45,561 nucleotides of DNA from Bacillota bacterium (GTDB taxonomy: Bacteria > Bacillota > Clostridia > Acetivibrionales > DSM-1351), in assembly GCA_023441625.1 (NCBI GenBank), contig JAEZOA010000153.1:1-45561 (forward strand), given 5' to 3'. The notes under the pieces were generated by a model. The model did no database searches. It was not told the origin of the DNA and was given only the letters and a program-made list of their open reading frames with translations. How positions within the stretch are numbered: position 1 is the first letter of the stretch; every line of letters begins with the position of its first letter. Below are positions 1 through 8,635 of the stretch, piece by piece. A program made the translations under genes and the position numbers.

Positions 1-1305
1 ACACAATTTTACTTTTACAGCAATGTAGAAAGCATTTTAACTAACCAAATTAAGACAACAGCAGATTTCTACAACCAATATTATTCAAACGTACCTTTAG
101 AAGTAAATATAATTGAAAATGCAGATGTATTTTGGAGGCAGACAACTGCACAGGTTCAAATACTAGGTCTATCAGGAGAAATGCTTCTTAACTCTGAGGG
201 GATTATTGATAATGACTTATTACAAACTGACGATTTTATAGCAGCTATGAAGGGTGAAAAAGGGGTTTGGATAGGAAGAAAGGATAAAAGTGGACAACAT
301 ATTATGGCCATTTCTTATCCGCTAAAATCAGAGGCTAAGGAAGTTGGAGTTTTGCGATTTGTGACCTCGCTTGATGAAGTTGATCAAATGATTTTCAATA
401 TATCGATAATATTTATTGGTATTGGATTATCTGTAATTATAGTAACTATTGTGATAAGTTTAATTCTAGCACATAGTATTGTTCAACCTATAAAAAAGGT
501 AACTGGAGCAGCTCAATTAATGGCTTCGGGTAATTTGGAAGTAAGGGTGAATAAAGATAAAAATGATGAAATTGGAAAGCTTTCAGATACATTAAACTAT
601 ATGGCTAGGGAAATACAAAATAGAGATAATATAAAAAACAACTTTATTTCTATGGTATCACATGAATTAAGGACTCCGTTAACTTCAATAAAAGGCTGGG
701 CAAATACCATAATTGATGATGATTTTCAGGACAGGGATATACTTAATGATGGGTTAAATATTATAGTAAAAGAAAGTGATAGACTTACCAATATGGTAGA
801 AGAACTCTTAGACTTTTCTCGGTTTGTAAATGACAAGAAAGATTTAATAAAGGAAGAAACTGATATAAGTACTCTTTTTGATTATGTTAAGAAACACATG
901 AGGACTAGGGCTATAAACGATAAGATAAATTTTACTGTTAGTTGTGAAAAATTACCTTTAGTTGATTTAGATAAAAATAAGATAAAGCAGGTACTAATTA
1001 ATTTGCTTGGGAATTCTTTTAAATTTACTCAGCCAGGGGGTAATGTAACACTAAGAGCTTTTAAAGATGATAATTGTTTGGTTATTCTTGTTGAGGATAC
1101 TGGATGTGGCATTAGTGAGGAAGAACTGCCATTGGTCAAGGAAAAGTTTTTTAAGGGAAAAAGCAGCAAGTCTCAGACTGGACTTGGACTGTCAATATGT
1201 GATGAAATAATTAAAATGCATGATGGAAGTCTGAATATAAAAAGTGAAATAAATAACGGAACTGTTGTAGAAGTCAGACTACCGTATAGACGAGAGGTAT
1301 TATGA
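1..1305 (+). CDS. Sensor histidine kinase, N-terminus cut by window edge
   Basis: The reading frame is open from base 1, so the gene begins upstream and the ATG at 181 is internal. The visible order is the end of an extracellular sensor domain, one membrane segment (about bases 390-480), a HAMP linker (QPIKKVTGAAQLMASGN), a HisKA domain with H-box SHELRTPLTS (phospho-acceptor His codon at 661-663), and a HATPase domain with N-box LINLLGNSF, G1 box DTGCGI and G2 box GLGLSI. It is a membrane two-component kinase that would autophosphorylate and pass the phosphate to a response regulator, probably encoded just upstream outside the window. Its last four bases (ATGA) overlap the start of the lipoprotein gene, so the two are translationally coupled. 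The stimulus cannot be told from the sequence. Confidence 0.93.
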   Translation, partial: TQFYFYSNVESILTNQIKTTADFYNQYYSNVPLEVNIIENADVFWRQTTAQVQILGLSGEMLLNSEGIIDNDLLQTDDFIAAMKGEKGVWIGRKDKSGQHIMAISYPLKSEAKEVGVLRFVTSLDEVDQMIFNISIIFIGIGLSVIIVTIVISLILAHSIVQPIKKVTGAAQLMASGNLEVRVNKDKNDEIGKLSDTLNYMAREIQNRDNIKNNFISMVSHELRTPLTSIKGWANTIIDDDFQDRDILNDGLNIIVKESDRLTNMVEELLDFSRFVNDKKDLIKEETDISTLFDYVKKHMRTRAINDKINFTVSCEKLPLVDLDKNKIKQVLINLLGNSFKFTQPGGNVTLRAFKDDNCLVILVEDTGCGISEEELPLVKEKFFKGKSSKSQTGLGLSICDEIIKMHDGSLNIKSEINNGTVVEVRLPYRREVL

Positions 1306-2762
1306 AAGAGAAAAACAAACTACAGCTTATTTTATTGATGTGCTTATTTTCATGTTTCAGCTTATTATCTGGATGTAGTAGTATTGAATTTAATATTGAA
1401 GACACGATAAAGGCACCTGTGAATGAGAATGCTTCAATTCATGGAACTTGGAAAATTGAAAAATATATATCATTAGAAACAGAGCAGGATCCTTCACAAG
1501 AAATATATGTAGGTAGAGAAGCAATATTTGACAATGAAGTAGGAGCTATTGGAAGTGATGTGTGTATTAATCCGAAATATAAGGTTATCAGTACATATGC
1601 AGACACTTTTGTCCATAATAGATATAGAATAAGTAATGAAACTTTGGAACTTCCAGAAGAAAAGGTTAATGTAGTTACCATAACTACAGATAATCAACTT
1701 TTTTATCAGCTAATTTTGATGGACGAAACTAGCGCATATGTTTATGTAAAAGATGGATTTTTAGTTATAAGGAAATTATCAAATAAAGTAGATGAGACAA
1801 TTAAAAAAAGCAGTTTAGCGAATGTGGGAATGAATTTGGAAAATGGTGAATATAAGGAAGATATACTGCTTCGGTCTGGAGTTTTAATTGGTATTCGAGA
1901 CAAGGATAATAGGTACAGGACTTTATGGATATATTCAAAAAATAGAGAAATCAAAACTGTAAGTACAAGGAATCAGCTCTTGGTTCCACGGGCTAAGGGT
2001 TTTTGGGAAGTAGGAACAATTAAAAATGAAAGTGAAAATGAAGATTTTTTTGCTGAGCCTTTTTCAGTTGATCTGAAGGAACTCTCTCAAAACAGTAAAA
2101 CAGAGAGAATGCTTACTAAAAAACCCGGAGCACAAATAGTATTTGTTGGAAATGATTACATTGGAATTGAATACAATTCCAGGTTCAGTGTTTTACCTAT
2201 AGATAACATAAGTGAAGGAAAAGGAATATCTTTTTCTGATATAATTGATAATTCAAATAATCTATTTAAACAAGCTAGCAGTGGATTTATTTCAAAGCTT
2301 AACAATAGTAAGGCGAAAAATATTATCAAAGAACCTGATGAAGAAAATTTCACCCTTAAAAGGCGTAATGGACACTGGATAATAAGTAGTAGATTATATT
2401 ATAAAGAAACCTTTAAGGAAGAAAAGTATGAGGATTTTGATATAAATACAATGGTGCCCTCAGGACTTATATGTTACGATGAAATGACCATTCCATGGAA
2501 TGAAATCAAGTCAAAATTACCATGGATTACCGATGCGTATATGTCACCTAATAAAGATATAGCAATACTTGTGTCAAATGACAGTCTGAGTATATATCCA
2601 ATTGTTAATAAAAGTATAATTAATAATCGTTTGTTAAAAATACCATTATCAGAAGCTGATGAGATTATTATGACTGAATGGTCATTAGGGCGATTAGCAG
2701 ATGTCTGGGCTAATTTAGCGGATAAAATATTTGTTCAAGGACAATTCAGTTCAATAAATTAA
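1302..2762 (+). CDS. Predicted lipoprotein of unknown function, coupled to the histidine kinase
   Basis: 486 aa. The N-terminus is a lipoprotein signal: basic MKEKNK, a hydrophobic core, then lipobox LLSGC with the lipidated Cys near residue 25. The mature protein would sit on the outer face of the membrane. I recognise no catalytic motif. A short motif HGTWKIEKYI follows the signal region, and the rest looks beta-rich. The start codon overlaps the kinase stop as ATGA, so the protein is made together with the sensor kinase. It may be an accessory sensor or an output of that system (inference). No terminator is evident before the rnr promoter region. Confidence 0.85.
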   Translation: MKEKNKLQLILLMCLFSCFSLLSGCSSIEFNIEDTIKAPVNENASIHGTWKIEKYISLETEQDPSQEIYVGREAIFDNEVGAIGSDVCINPKYKVISTYADTFVHNRYRISNETLELPEEKVNVVTITTDNQLFYQLILMDETSAYVYVKDGFLVIRKLSNKVDETIKKSSLANVGMNLENGEYKEDILLRSGVLIGIRDKDNRYRTLWIYSKNREIKTVSTRNQLLVPRAKGFWEVGTIKNESENEDFFAEPFSVDLKELSQNSKTERMLTKKPGAQIVFVGNDYIGIEYNSRFSVLPIDNISEGKGISFSDIIDNSNNLFKQASSGFISKLNNSKAKNIIKEPDEENFTLKRRNGHWIISSRLYYKETFKEEKYEDFDINTMVPSGLICYDEMTIPWNEIKSKLPWITDAYMSPNKDIAILVSNDSLSIYPIVNKSIINNRLLKIPLSEADEIIMTEWSLGRLADVWANLADKIFVQGQFSSIN

Positions 2763-2775
2763 TAATTGAATTACT

Positions 2776-2803
2776 TTGAATAATAGAATAGTATTAGTAT
2801 AAA
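2776..2803 (+). promoter_or_regulatory. Candidate sigma-A promoter for rnr
   Basis: TTGAAT (2776-2781), 16-bp spacer, TATAAA (2798-2803), in the 121-bp gap between the lipoprotein gene and rnr. Identified by eye; AT-rich background makes this moderate evidence. Confidence 0.45.
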
Positions 2804-2883
2804 GTGGCATGATTTTTATATTTTATATATTCTATGTTAGTTTCAAATTTAAACTGTTTATTAATGTTGATATGTAAATAAAA

Positions 2884-5325
2884 ATGAAAGGTAGAAAATA
2901 TCGAATGATTGAATTGGAAGAAAGAAAGAATCGAATAGTTGAATTTATGAGAGAGGAAGCATATAAGCCTCTTTTACTTAAAGAACTTAGAACAATACTA
3001 GATGTACCATCTAGTGATATTGAAATTTTTAATCAGGTTATAAGTGAACTTGAGAATGAGGGTAGAATTTATAAGACAAATGGAAATAGATATGCAATCC
3101 CAGCAAGACTCAATTTGGTTGCTGGAAGAATTCAGGGACATGAGAGAGGTTTTGCCTTTGTTATTCCTGATGATGAAATGCTGGAGGATATATTTATTCC
3201 AGCAGAAAGCCTTAATGGTGCTATGCATGGTGATAAGGTTGTAGCGAGGGTAAATAAGAAAAGCTCTTCTGATAGGAGAATGGAGGGAGAGATAAAAAGA
3301 ATACTCAAACGAGCTAATACTACTTTAGTAGGAACTTTTGACAAAAGCACTAGTTTTGGTTTCGTCGTTTCTGATAACAAGAGAATCTCAGGAGATATTT
3401 TTATCCCAAAGCATGCCTTTGGTGGTGCTAAAAAAGGCCAGAAGGTAGTAGTGGAGATTGTAAAATACCCAGAGCAGAGAAGGAATGCTGAGGGTAAAGT
3501 AATAGAAATTCTAGGGGATAAAAATGAGCCAGGAACAGATATTCTTTCCATAATTAAATCCTATAATCTGGAGGAGGAATTTCCTGAAGATGTTCTAAAG
3601 CAGGTTGAAAAAATTGGTGATACTGTCACGGAAGCTATGATTAAGGGACGACGGGATCTGAGAAAGCTGCGAATGGTAACAATAGATGGAGAGGATGCAA
3701 AGGACTTAGATGATGCAGTATCAGTTGAGTTGCTTGAAAATGGGAATTACAGACTTGGTGTTCACATTGCAGATGTAACTAATTATGTTACAGAAAATTC
3801 ACCCCTTGATATGGAGGCCTTGAAAAGAGGGACGAGTGTTTATTTAGTTGATAGAGTAATACCTATGCTGCCTAGAAAGCTCTCAAATGGTATATGCAGT
3901 CTAAATCCACAAGTAGACAGACTAAGCTTTTCAGTAATGATGGAGATTGACAAAAACGGAAGGGTTAATAACCATGAGATATTTGAAAGTGTAATCAATA
4001 TTGACGAAAGAATGACATATACAAATGTATATAAAATATTGGTTGATAAGGATGAAGAACTCATAGAAAGGTACAAGCATGTTACTCCTGATTTTAACTT
4101 GATGCATGAGCTTGCACTTATTCTGAGAAATAAGAGATTTAAAAGGGGTTCGATAGATTTTAACTTCGCTGAGGCTAAAGTTATTCTTGATGAAAAGGGT
4201 AGACCAATAGATGTTAAGAGATACGAGATTACTATTGCAAATCAAATTATCGAAGAGTTTATGCTGATATGTAATGAAACAGTTGCAGAACATTTTTTCT
4301 GGACCAACACACCTTTTGTGTACAGAATTCATGAAGACCCGGATGAGGAAAAAATTGCTGCTCTAAATGAATTTATTTACAACTTGGGATATAGCATCAA
4401 AGGCATTAACAAAGTTCATCCTAGAGCTTTACAGGACTTATTAGAGAAAATAAAGGGAACAAGGCATGAGAGAATTATAAGTACGGTAATGCTAAGATCT
4501 CTACAAAAGGCAAAGTATAGTGATGAGAGTTTAGGACATTTTGGACTGGCAGCAAAATATTACTGTCATTTCACCTCTCCAATCAGGAGATATCCAGACC
4601 TTATTATTCATAGAATAATGAAGTTATATTTAAAGGGTGGAATGAATGAACAAAAAATAAAACAGTTAGAGGGCTTATTGCCTGAGATTGCAAAACAGTG
4701 CTCTGAACGAGAGAGAATGGCAGATGAGGCTGAAAGAGAAACCGAAGATCTCAAGAAGGTTGAATACATGAAGGCTCATGAGGGTGAAATATTTGAGGGT
4801 ATAATTTCAAATGTAACTAATTTTGGTATGTTCATTGAAATGGAGAATACAATAGAAGGGCTTGTTCGAATGAGTAGTATGGAGGACGATTATTATAATT
4901 ATGATGACCGCCACTTCTGTCTTGTTGGGGAACGTACACACAAAATCTATAGAATAGGTGATATAGTTAAGGTTGTACTTGCTAAAGCAGATATTTCTGC
5001 TAAGAAGATTGAGTTTGTATTAGTTGAGACTAAGGAAGAGAGTGTTATTAAAAAGCATAATGGAACCTTAGAAAAAGTAGCTACGGGTAGAGCAACAAAA
5101 GGGAGAGCTAACTACAGCAAATCATCTAAGAGCAGAACAAGTTCTGAACGAACAAGTTCAAAAGAGAGAAGAAGTTCAGATATAACCAGTTCGGAAGGAA
5201 CAAATTCGAAAAATAGTAATTCAACAAGAAGAACTGCTAAAAAAGGAAAAGCTATAGACAAAAAAGTATTGGATAAAATTAATGGCAAAGGAAAAAGAAA
5301 AAAGAAGGATATGGGACAAAAATGA
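2884..5325 (+). CDS. rnr: Ribonuclease R
   Basis: Up to 813 aa, the usual size for this 3'-5' exoribonuclease, which degrades structured RNA. Order: N-terminal winged-helix and cold-shock OB domains (about 1-220), the RNB catalytic domain with the metal-binding motif DGEDAKDLDDAV near residue 270, an S1 domain (GEIFEGIISNVTNFGMFIE, about 640-720), and a long Ser/Lys/Arg-rich tail (about 725-813). Basic tails are typical of RNase R, but this one is long and of low complexity. The ATG at 2905 (MIELEERK) is an alternative start, with the purine-rich AAAGGTAG about 12-14 bases before it; the ATG at 2884 has no clear Shine-Dalgarno. The stop overlaps the DUF523 start (ATGA). The common neighbours smpB and secG are not present here. 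Confidence 0.95.
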   Translation: MKGRKYRMIELEERKNRIVEFMREEAYKPLLLKELRTILDVPSSDIEIFNQVISELENEGRIYKTNGNRYAIPARLNLVAGRIQGHERGFAFVIPDDEMLEDIFIPAESLNGAMHGDKVVARVNKKSSSDRRMEGEIKRILKRANTTLVGTFDKSTSFGFVVSDNKRISGDIFIPKHAFGGAKKGQKVVVEIVKYPEQRRNAEGKVIEILGDKNEPGTDILSIIKSYNLEEEFPEDVLKQVEKIGDTVTEAMIKGRRDLRKLRMVTIDGEDAKDLDDAVSVELLENGNYRLGVHIADVTNYVTENSPLDMEALKRGTSVYLVDRVIPMLPRKLSNGICSLNPQVDRLSFSVMMEIDKNGRVNNHEIFESVINIDERMTYTNVYKILVDKDEELIERYKHVTPDFNLMHELALILRNKRFKRGSIDFNFAEAKVILDEKGRPIDVKRYEITIANQIIEEFMLICNETVAEHFFWTNTPFVYRIHEDPDEEKIAALNEFIYNLGYSIKGINKVHPRALQDLLEKIKGTRHERIISTVMLRSLQKAKYSDESLGHFGLAAKYYCHFTSPIRRYPDLIIHRIMKLYLKGGMNEQKIKQLEGLLPEIAKQCSERERMADEAERETEDLKKVEYMKAHEGEIFEGIISNVTNFGMFIEMENTIEGLVRMSSMEDDYYNYDDRHFCLVGERTHKIYRIGDIVKVVLAKADISAKKIEFVLVETKEESVIKKHNGTLEKVATGRATKGRANYSKSSKSRTSSERTSSKERRSSDITSSEGTNSKNSNSTRRTAKKGKAIDKKVLDKINGKGKRKKKDMGQK

Positions 5326-5780
5326 TAATGGTGAGTGCGTGCCTTGTGGGGCTCGATAGCAAATATAATGGAAAAAGTAACCATAATACAGACATTGAAA
5401 AATTAGTTAAAATAGGAAATGCAATTTTGGTTTGTCCTGAACAAATGGGAGGCTGCTCAACACCACGAAACCCATGCGAGATTGCTAATAATTGTACTGG
5501 TGAAGACGTTCTTTGTGGAAATGCTAGAGTTGTTGATTTGCATGGACAGGATTACACTGCAAAGTTTTTGAAGGGGGCTGCCGAGACCTTGAAGGTTGCA
5601 CAGCTTTTCAATATTAGTATGGCTATATTGAAGGCTAGAAGTCCATCCTGTGGATGTGGAAAGATATATGATGGTACCTTCAGTGGAAGGTTAATAGACG
5701 GAAATGGTGTTGCTGCTCAAATATTAATAAATAACGGCTATAAGGTTTTTACTGAAGATAACTACGTGGTTTTAGAGTGA
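5322..5780 (+). CDS. DUF523 family protein
   Basis: 152 aa. It begins MVSACLVG and has the conserved cysteine motifs of this family: CPEQMGGC near residue 38 and ARSPSCGCGKIYDGTF near residue 107, followed by a short C-terminal part typical of the single-domain form. Its molecular function is not established; the conserved cysteines suggest metal or cluster binding (inference). It overlaps rnr by four bases and is probably translated by coupling from the same mRNA. The array of palindromic repeats and a strong terminator follow directly. Confidence 0.9.
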   Translation: MIMVSACLVGLDSKYNGKSNHNTDIEKLVKIGNAILVCPEQMGGCSTPRNPCEIANNCTGEDVLCGNARVVDLHGQDYTAKFLKGAAETLKVAQLFNISMAILKARSPSCGCGKIYDGTFSGRLIDGNGVAAQILINNGYKVFTEDNYVVLE

Positions 5781-5783
5781 ATA

Positions 5784-5949
5784 AACAACGCAATTGCTTA
5801 TGTCAACAACGCAATTGCTTATGTAAACAACGCAATTGCTTATGTAAACAACGCATGTTAGCAAGCAACATTTCTTATGTCAACAACGCATGTTGGCAAG
5901 CAACATGGCTTATGTCAACAACGTAAGTTGTAGCAACATTTCTTATGTT
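5784..5949 (+). repeat. Tandem array of six palindromic repeat units
   Basis: Three short 21-bp units (5784-5804, 5805-5825, 5826-5846) read AACAACGCAATTGCTTATGT plus one base. They are followed by two long 35-bp units (5847-5881, 5882-5916) and a 33-bp unit (5917-5949). Long units keep the same outer arms (AACAACG and CTTATGT) but carry an extra inner inverted repeat resembling GTTGGCAAGCAAC. There are no unique spacers between units. The array lies between the DUF523 stop and its terminator. Single copies of the long form occur elsewhere in the window. Confidence 0.95.
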
Positions 5950-5950
5950 A

Positions 5951-5985
5951 AAAAAAAAGCGAGTGGAGAAGTCCACTCGCTTTTT
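5951..5985. terminator. Bidirectional intrinsic terminator
   Basis: A 14-bp perfect stem (5954-5967 with 5972-5985, core AGCGAGTGGA) with a 4-base loop, flanked by an A-run on the left and a T-run on the right. It can end the rnr-DUF523 transcript on the plus strand and the HPr-like gene on the minus strand. Confidence 0.93.
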
Positions 5986-5996
5986 ATGGTAGTAGT

Positions 5997-6224
5997 TTAA
6001 ACTACAAAACGCTTAATCTCATCACAGAAGTTTCCGCAATCATCGACCTGTATTTCTACTTTAATAGGTCTGCTTAAATCTAAGCTGAAAATACCCATAA
6101 TTGACTTTGCATCAACTATATAACGTCCTGATGACAAATCAACATCAAAATCATACTTATTAACAATATTAACAAAATCCTTTACATCATTAATAGATTT
6201 TAAAGAAATATCAAATGCTTTCAT
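5997..6224 (-). CDS. HPr/Crh-like protein without the active-site histidine
   Basis: 75 aa, starting at the ATG at 6224, which has AGGAGG at 6234-6239 nine bases upstream; the ATG at 6233 abuts that Shine-Dalgarno and is unlikely. The fold matches the PTS phosphocarrier HPr, and the segment VDAKSIMGIFSL aligns with the HPr region VNLKSIMGVMSL that carries the regulatory Ser46. The region where HPr has the His15 motif reads LKSINDVKDF, with no histidine. It therefore cannot carry phosphate in sugar uptake but could still be phosphorylated on Ser, as Crh is in Bacillus. A role as a regulatory partner of a CcpA-type repressor is inference. It is monocistronic, with the shared terminator at its 3' end. 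Confidence 0.8.
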   Translation of the reverse strand: MKAFDISLKSINDVKDFVNIVNKYDFDVDLSSGRYIVDAKSIMGIFSLDLSRPIKVEIQVDDCGNFCDEIKRFVV

Positions 6225-6688
6225 TTTATCCATCCTCCTATAAAAGGTTATAAACAAATTACTAAATTTATACTTTAATATTATATCCTTTTTTTATTTT
6301 AGTCAATGAAGATGTTAACTAAATATTGAAAATATGACGTCAAAAGGCCATGAAAGCATTCAAAATAAAGGGTTTTCATGGCTATTGTGCATATCTAACA
6401 AACTTTTAACTTTGTTTTCATTCAATAATATCAATGCTCAGCTTTTAAATATTTTATTATTAGAGAAAACTGTAAGAATATTAAGTTATTGAAATACTAA
6501 TTAACAAAATGTTATACTCTTGTGGTATGAATGAAACCAATATGGAACTACAGAGTCAGAAATATTAGAATTTGGCGATTTGCATATTTAGATTATGTCA
6601 TACGTCCTTGATATTATTATTAATTGAACGATATACTTTGTAGTACATTCCTATGTACATTCGAAGCATTCAGAAAGGGTTTTTATTT
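6225..6688. other. Divergent intergenic region between the HPr-like gene and mtaB
   Basis: A 464-bp gap. It holds the HPr-like gene's RBS at its left end, an inverted repeat GCCATGAAA / TTTCATGGC (6347-6355 with 6374-6382) without a following T-run, and the mtaB promoter candidate at 6489-6518. I see no credible ORF and no known RNA motif in the rest. Confidence 0.5.
6489..6518 (+). promoter_or_regulatory. Candidate promoter for mtaB
   Basis: TTGAAA (6489-6494), 18-bp spacer, TATACT (6513-6518). It would give a leader of about 165 bases before the preferred start at 6689. Confidence 0.5.
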
Positions 6689-8056
6689 ATGGCAGATAGC
6701 AAAATTATAAATATAGGTTTAAATAATAAAGAGTTTAACGAAGACACTAGGCGCAAGAAAACCATATCCATGTTTACATTAGGTTGTAAAGTAAATCAAT
6801 ATGAATCAGAAGCGGTTTCTTCAATATTTGAGCAAAATGGATATGAAATAGTAGCTTTTGAACAAAGTTCAGATGTTTATATAATTAATACATGTACTGT
6901 TACAAATCTAAGTGACAGAAAATCAAGGCAGGCTATCAGAAAAGCAAAAAAGACAAACCCGAATTCTATAGTAGTAGTTATGGGATGTTATGCACAGACT
7001 TCGTCAGCTGATGTTCTAAAAATACCAGAAGTTAATTTGGTTATAGGCACTAAAGATAGAGCTAAAATTATTGAATACATTTCAAGAATTGAAGCGGGTG
7101 AATGCAAGATAAACGCTGTTGACAATATTATGATCTCAAGGGATTTTGAGGAACTCAAAGTTAGCTCATATAAGGAAAGAACCCGAGCATACTTGAAAAT
7201 TCAGGAGGGCTGTAGCCAGTTTTGCTCATATTGTATAATTCCTTATGCTAGAGGACCTATACGGAGTAGACAACCGGAGGAAATTTTAAAAGAGGTCAGA
7301 GAGCTTTCTAAAAATGGTTTTTTAGAAATTGTCTTGACAGGCATTCATATTGCTTCATATGGAAGAGAACTTAAAACTACAAGCTTACTTGATATAATAC
7401 AAAAAATAAATGAGATTGAAGGAATCAAAAGGATAAGACTTGGCTCTTTAGAACCGACCACAATTACAGAGGAATTTATCAGCGTGGCTAAAAAAACGCC
7501 AAAGCTATGCCCCCATTATCATTTATCACTTCAAAGTGGATGTGATAACACATTAAAAGCAATGAATAGAAAATACACAACAGAAGAATATAAAAATAGT
7601 ATAGAGCTTCTGAAAAAAAACATTTCTGATGTGGCTATTACTACAGATATAATGGTTGGCTTTCCAGGAGAAACAGTGGAAGATTTTGAAACATCGTTAA
7701 ATTTTGCACGAGATATTGGATTTTCTAAAATACATGTTTTTAAGTATTCTCCTAGGAAGGGAACTCCTGCTGCTAAATATGATAATCAAATAAGTTCAGA
7801 GGAGAAAGAGAGAAGAAGCCAGCTAATGCTAAATTTGTCTGAGGAGCTTGAAAGACAGTATTTAAAGAGTTATATTGGTAAGAAAATGGAAGTGCTTTAT
7901 GAACAGGAATTACAGGGCAAAGAAGGTTATATTGAAGGTTTAACTAAAAACTATATAAGAGTAATGTCAAAGGGAAGTATGAAATTAAAGGGACATATAA
8001 AAGTCGCTAAATTGGAAGAAATTGCAGGTGATTTATTTATAGGAAATATTTTGTAG
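6689..8056 (+). CDS. mtaB: tRNA t6A37 methylthiotransferase MtaB
   Basis: 455 aa from the ATG at 6689, which has AAAGGG (6674-6679) nine bases upstream; an in-frame ATG at 6653 has no Shine-Dalgarno. The enzyme makes ms2t6A37 in ANN-decoding tRNAs, using S-adenosylmethionine and two [4Fe-4S] clusters. The N-terminal methylthiotransferase domain begins TLGCKVNQYESEA with further cysteines (NTCTVT, VMGCYAQ). The radical SAM motif CSQFCSYCIIPYARG is near residue 175 and is followed by SRQPEEI. A TRAM-like C-terminal domain (about 385-450) should bind tRNA. GCKVNQYE is characteristic of MtaB rather than MiaB or RimO. The gene has its own promoter candidate. Confidence 0.94.
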   Translation: MADSKIINIGLNNKEFNEDTRRKKTISMFTLGCKVNQYESEAVSSIFEQNGYEIVAFEQSSDVYIINTCTVTNLSDRKSRQAIRKAKKTNPNSIVVVMGCYAQTSSADVLKIPEVNLVIGTKDRAKIIEYISRIEAGECKINAVDNIMISRDFEELKVSSYKERTRAYLKIQEGCSQFCSYCIIPYARGPIRSRQPEEILKEVRELSKNGFLEIVLTGIHIASYGRELKTTSLLDIIQKINEIEGIKRIRLGSLEPTTITEEFISVAKKTPKLCPHYHLSLQSGCDNTLKAMNRKYTTEEYKNSIELLKKNISDVAITTDIMVGFPGETVEDFETSLNFARDIGFSKIHVFKYSPRKGTPAAKYDNQISSEEKERRSQLMLNLSEELERQYLKSYIGKKMEVLYEQELQGKEGYIEGLTKNYIRVMSKGSMKLKGHIKVAKLEEIAGDLFIGNIL

Positions 8057-8071
8057 CTGGTTGTAAAATTG

Positions 8072-8100
8072 TTGCAAAAGAAGCTAGGATGTATTAGTAT
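8072..8100 (+). promoter_or_regulatory. Candidate promoter for ireB
   Basis: TTGCAA (8072-8077), 17-bp spacer, TAGTAT (8095-8100). Between it and the Shine-Dalgarno AGGAAGGT lies a 7-bp inverted repeat, AGCGTTT (8109-8115) with AAACGCT (8146-8152). Confidence 0.4.
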
Positions 8101-8167
8101 AGAGATATAGCGTTTTCAGAATAAAAATAGGGTTAAACATAACAGAAACGCTAGGAAGGTGATATAA

Positions 8168-8434
8168 ATGGGCATTAACGAGACTATGATGTTTAAGGTG
8201 GAAAAAGAAAAAGACAATGAGGCAAAGGAAATCTTAATTTCTGTGTATCAGGCACTCAAAGAAAAGGGCTATAATCCAATTAACCAAATGGTTGGATATA
8301 TTTTGTCTGGAGATCCTACTTACATCACAAACTATAAAAATGCAAGAAGTATTATTAGAAGACTTGAACGGGATGAATTGTTAGAAGAGGTTCTGAAGTT
8401 TTACCTTGAGAATAATAGTACCGTATTGGAATAA
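8168..8434 (+). CDS. ireB: IreB family regulatory phosphoprotein (UPF0297)
   Basis: 88 aa, the full family length. It begins MGINETMMFKVEKEKDNEAK and has the conserved core YQALKEKGYNPINQMVGYI and GDPTYITNYKNAR. In Enterococcus, IreB is a small phosphoprotein target of the IreK Ser/Thr kinase linked to cephalosporin resistance; in clostridia the role is less clear. It has a strong RBS (AGGAAGGTGAT). The order ireB-ruvX-DUF1292 is the conserved Firmicutes cluster, which usually follows alaS; alaS is not here. Confidence 0.93.
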   Translation: MGINETMMFKVEKEKDNEAKEILISVYQALKEKGYNPINQMVGYILSGDPTYITNYKNARSIIRRLERDELLEEVLKFYLENNSTVLE

Positions 8435-8450
8435 ATATTTAGACACTGTG

Positions 8451-8474
8451 GGCATTCTCAAAAATGGGGGTGCC
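8451..8474 (+). terminator. Weak hairpin after ireB
   Basis: Nine-pair stem including G-U pairs (8451-8459 with 8466-8474) with an A-rich loop, followed by a modest T-rich stretch. It could be a weak terminator or an mRNA-processing hairpin. Confidence 0.35.
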
Positions 8475-8487
8475 TATTGATTTACTT

Positions 8488-8525
8488 AACATAAGCAATG
8501 TTGGCTTGCCAACTTGCGTTGTTTA
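8488..8525 (-). repeat. Dispersed palindromic repeat copy, ireB-ruvX gap
   Basis: 38-bp element, inverse orientation to the array at 5784. The centre GTTGGCTTGCCAAC is a perfect inverted repeat, flanked by arms AACATAAGCAAT and TTGCGTTGTTTA that can pair with one bulge. Confidence 0.9.
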
Positions 8526-8635
8526 GTATAAGACACAATGGTAGATCACCTTTAATACTATGAGGATTATTATGTATACTCACTGGAGTAAAAGGTTAAA
8601 AGCATAAAAATAAGTAATAAAATGGGGACATATAG

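Noticed and set aside
2998..4332. Long minus-strand frames inside rnr
   Set aside because: They are antisense to a well-supported gene, lack RBSs and show no family resemblance.
5784..5949. Possible CRISPR array
   Set aside because: Units abut directly with no unique spacers, unit length varies from 21 to 35 bp, and no cas genes are near.
6347..6382. Inverted repeat GCCATGAAA / TTTCATGGC as a terminator
   Set aside because: No T-run follows on either strand and no gene ends next to it.
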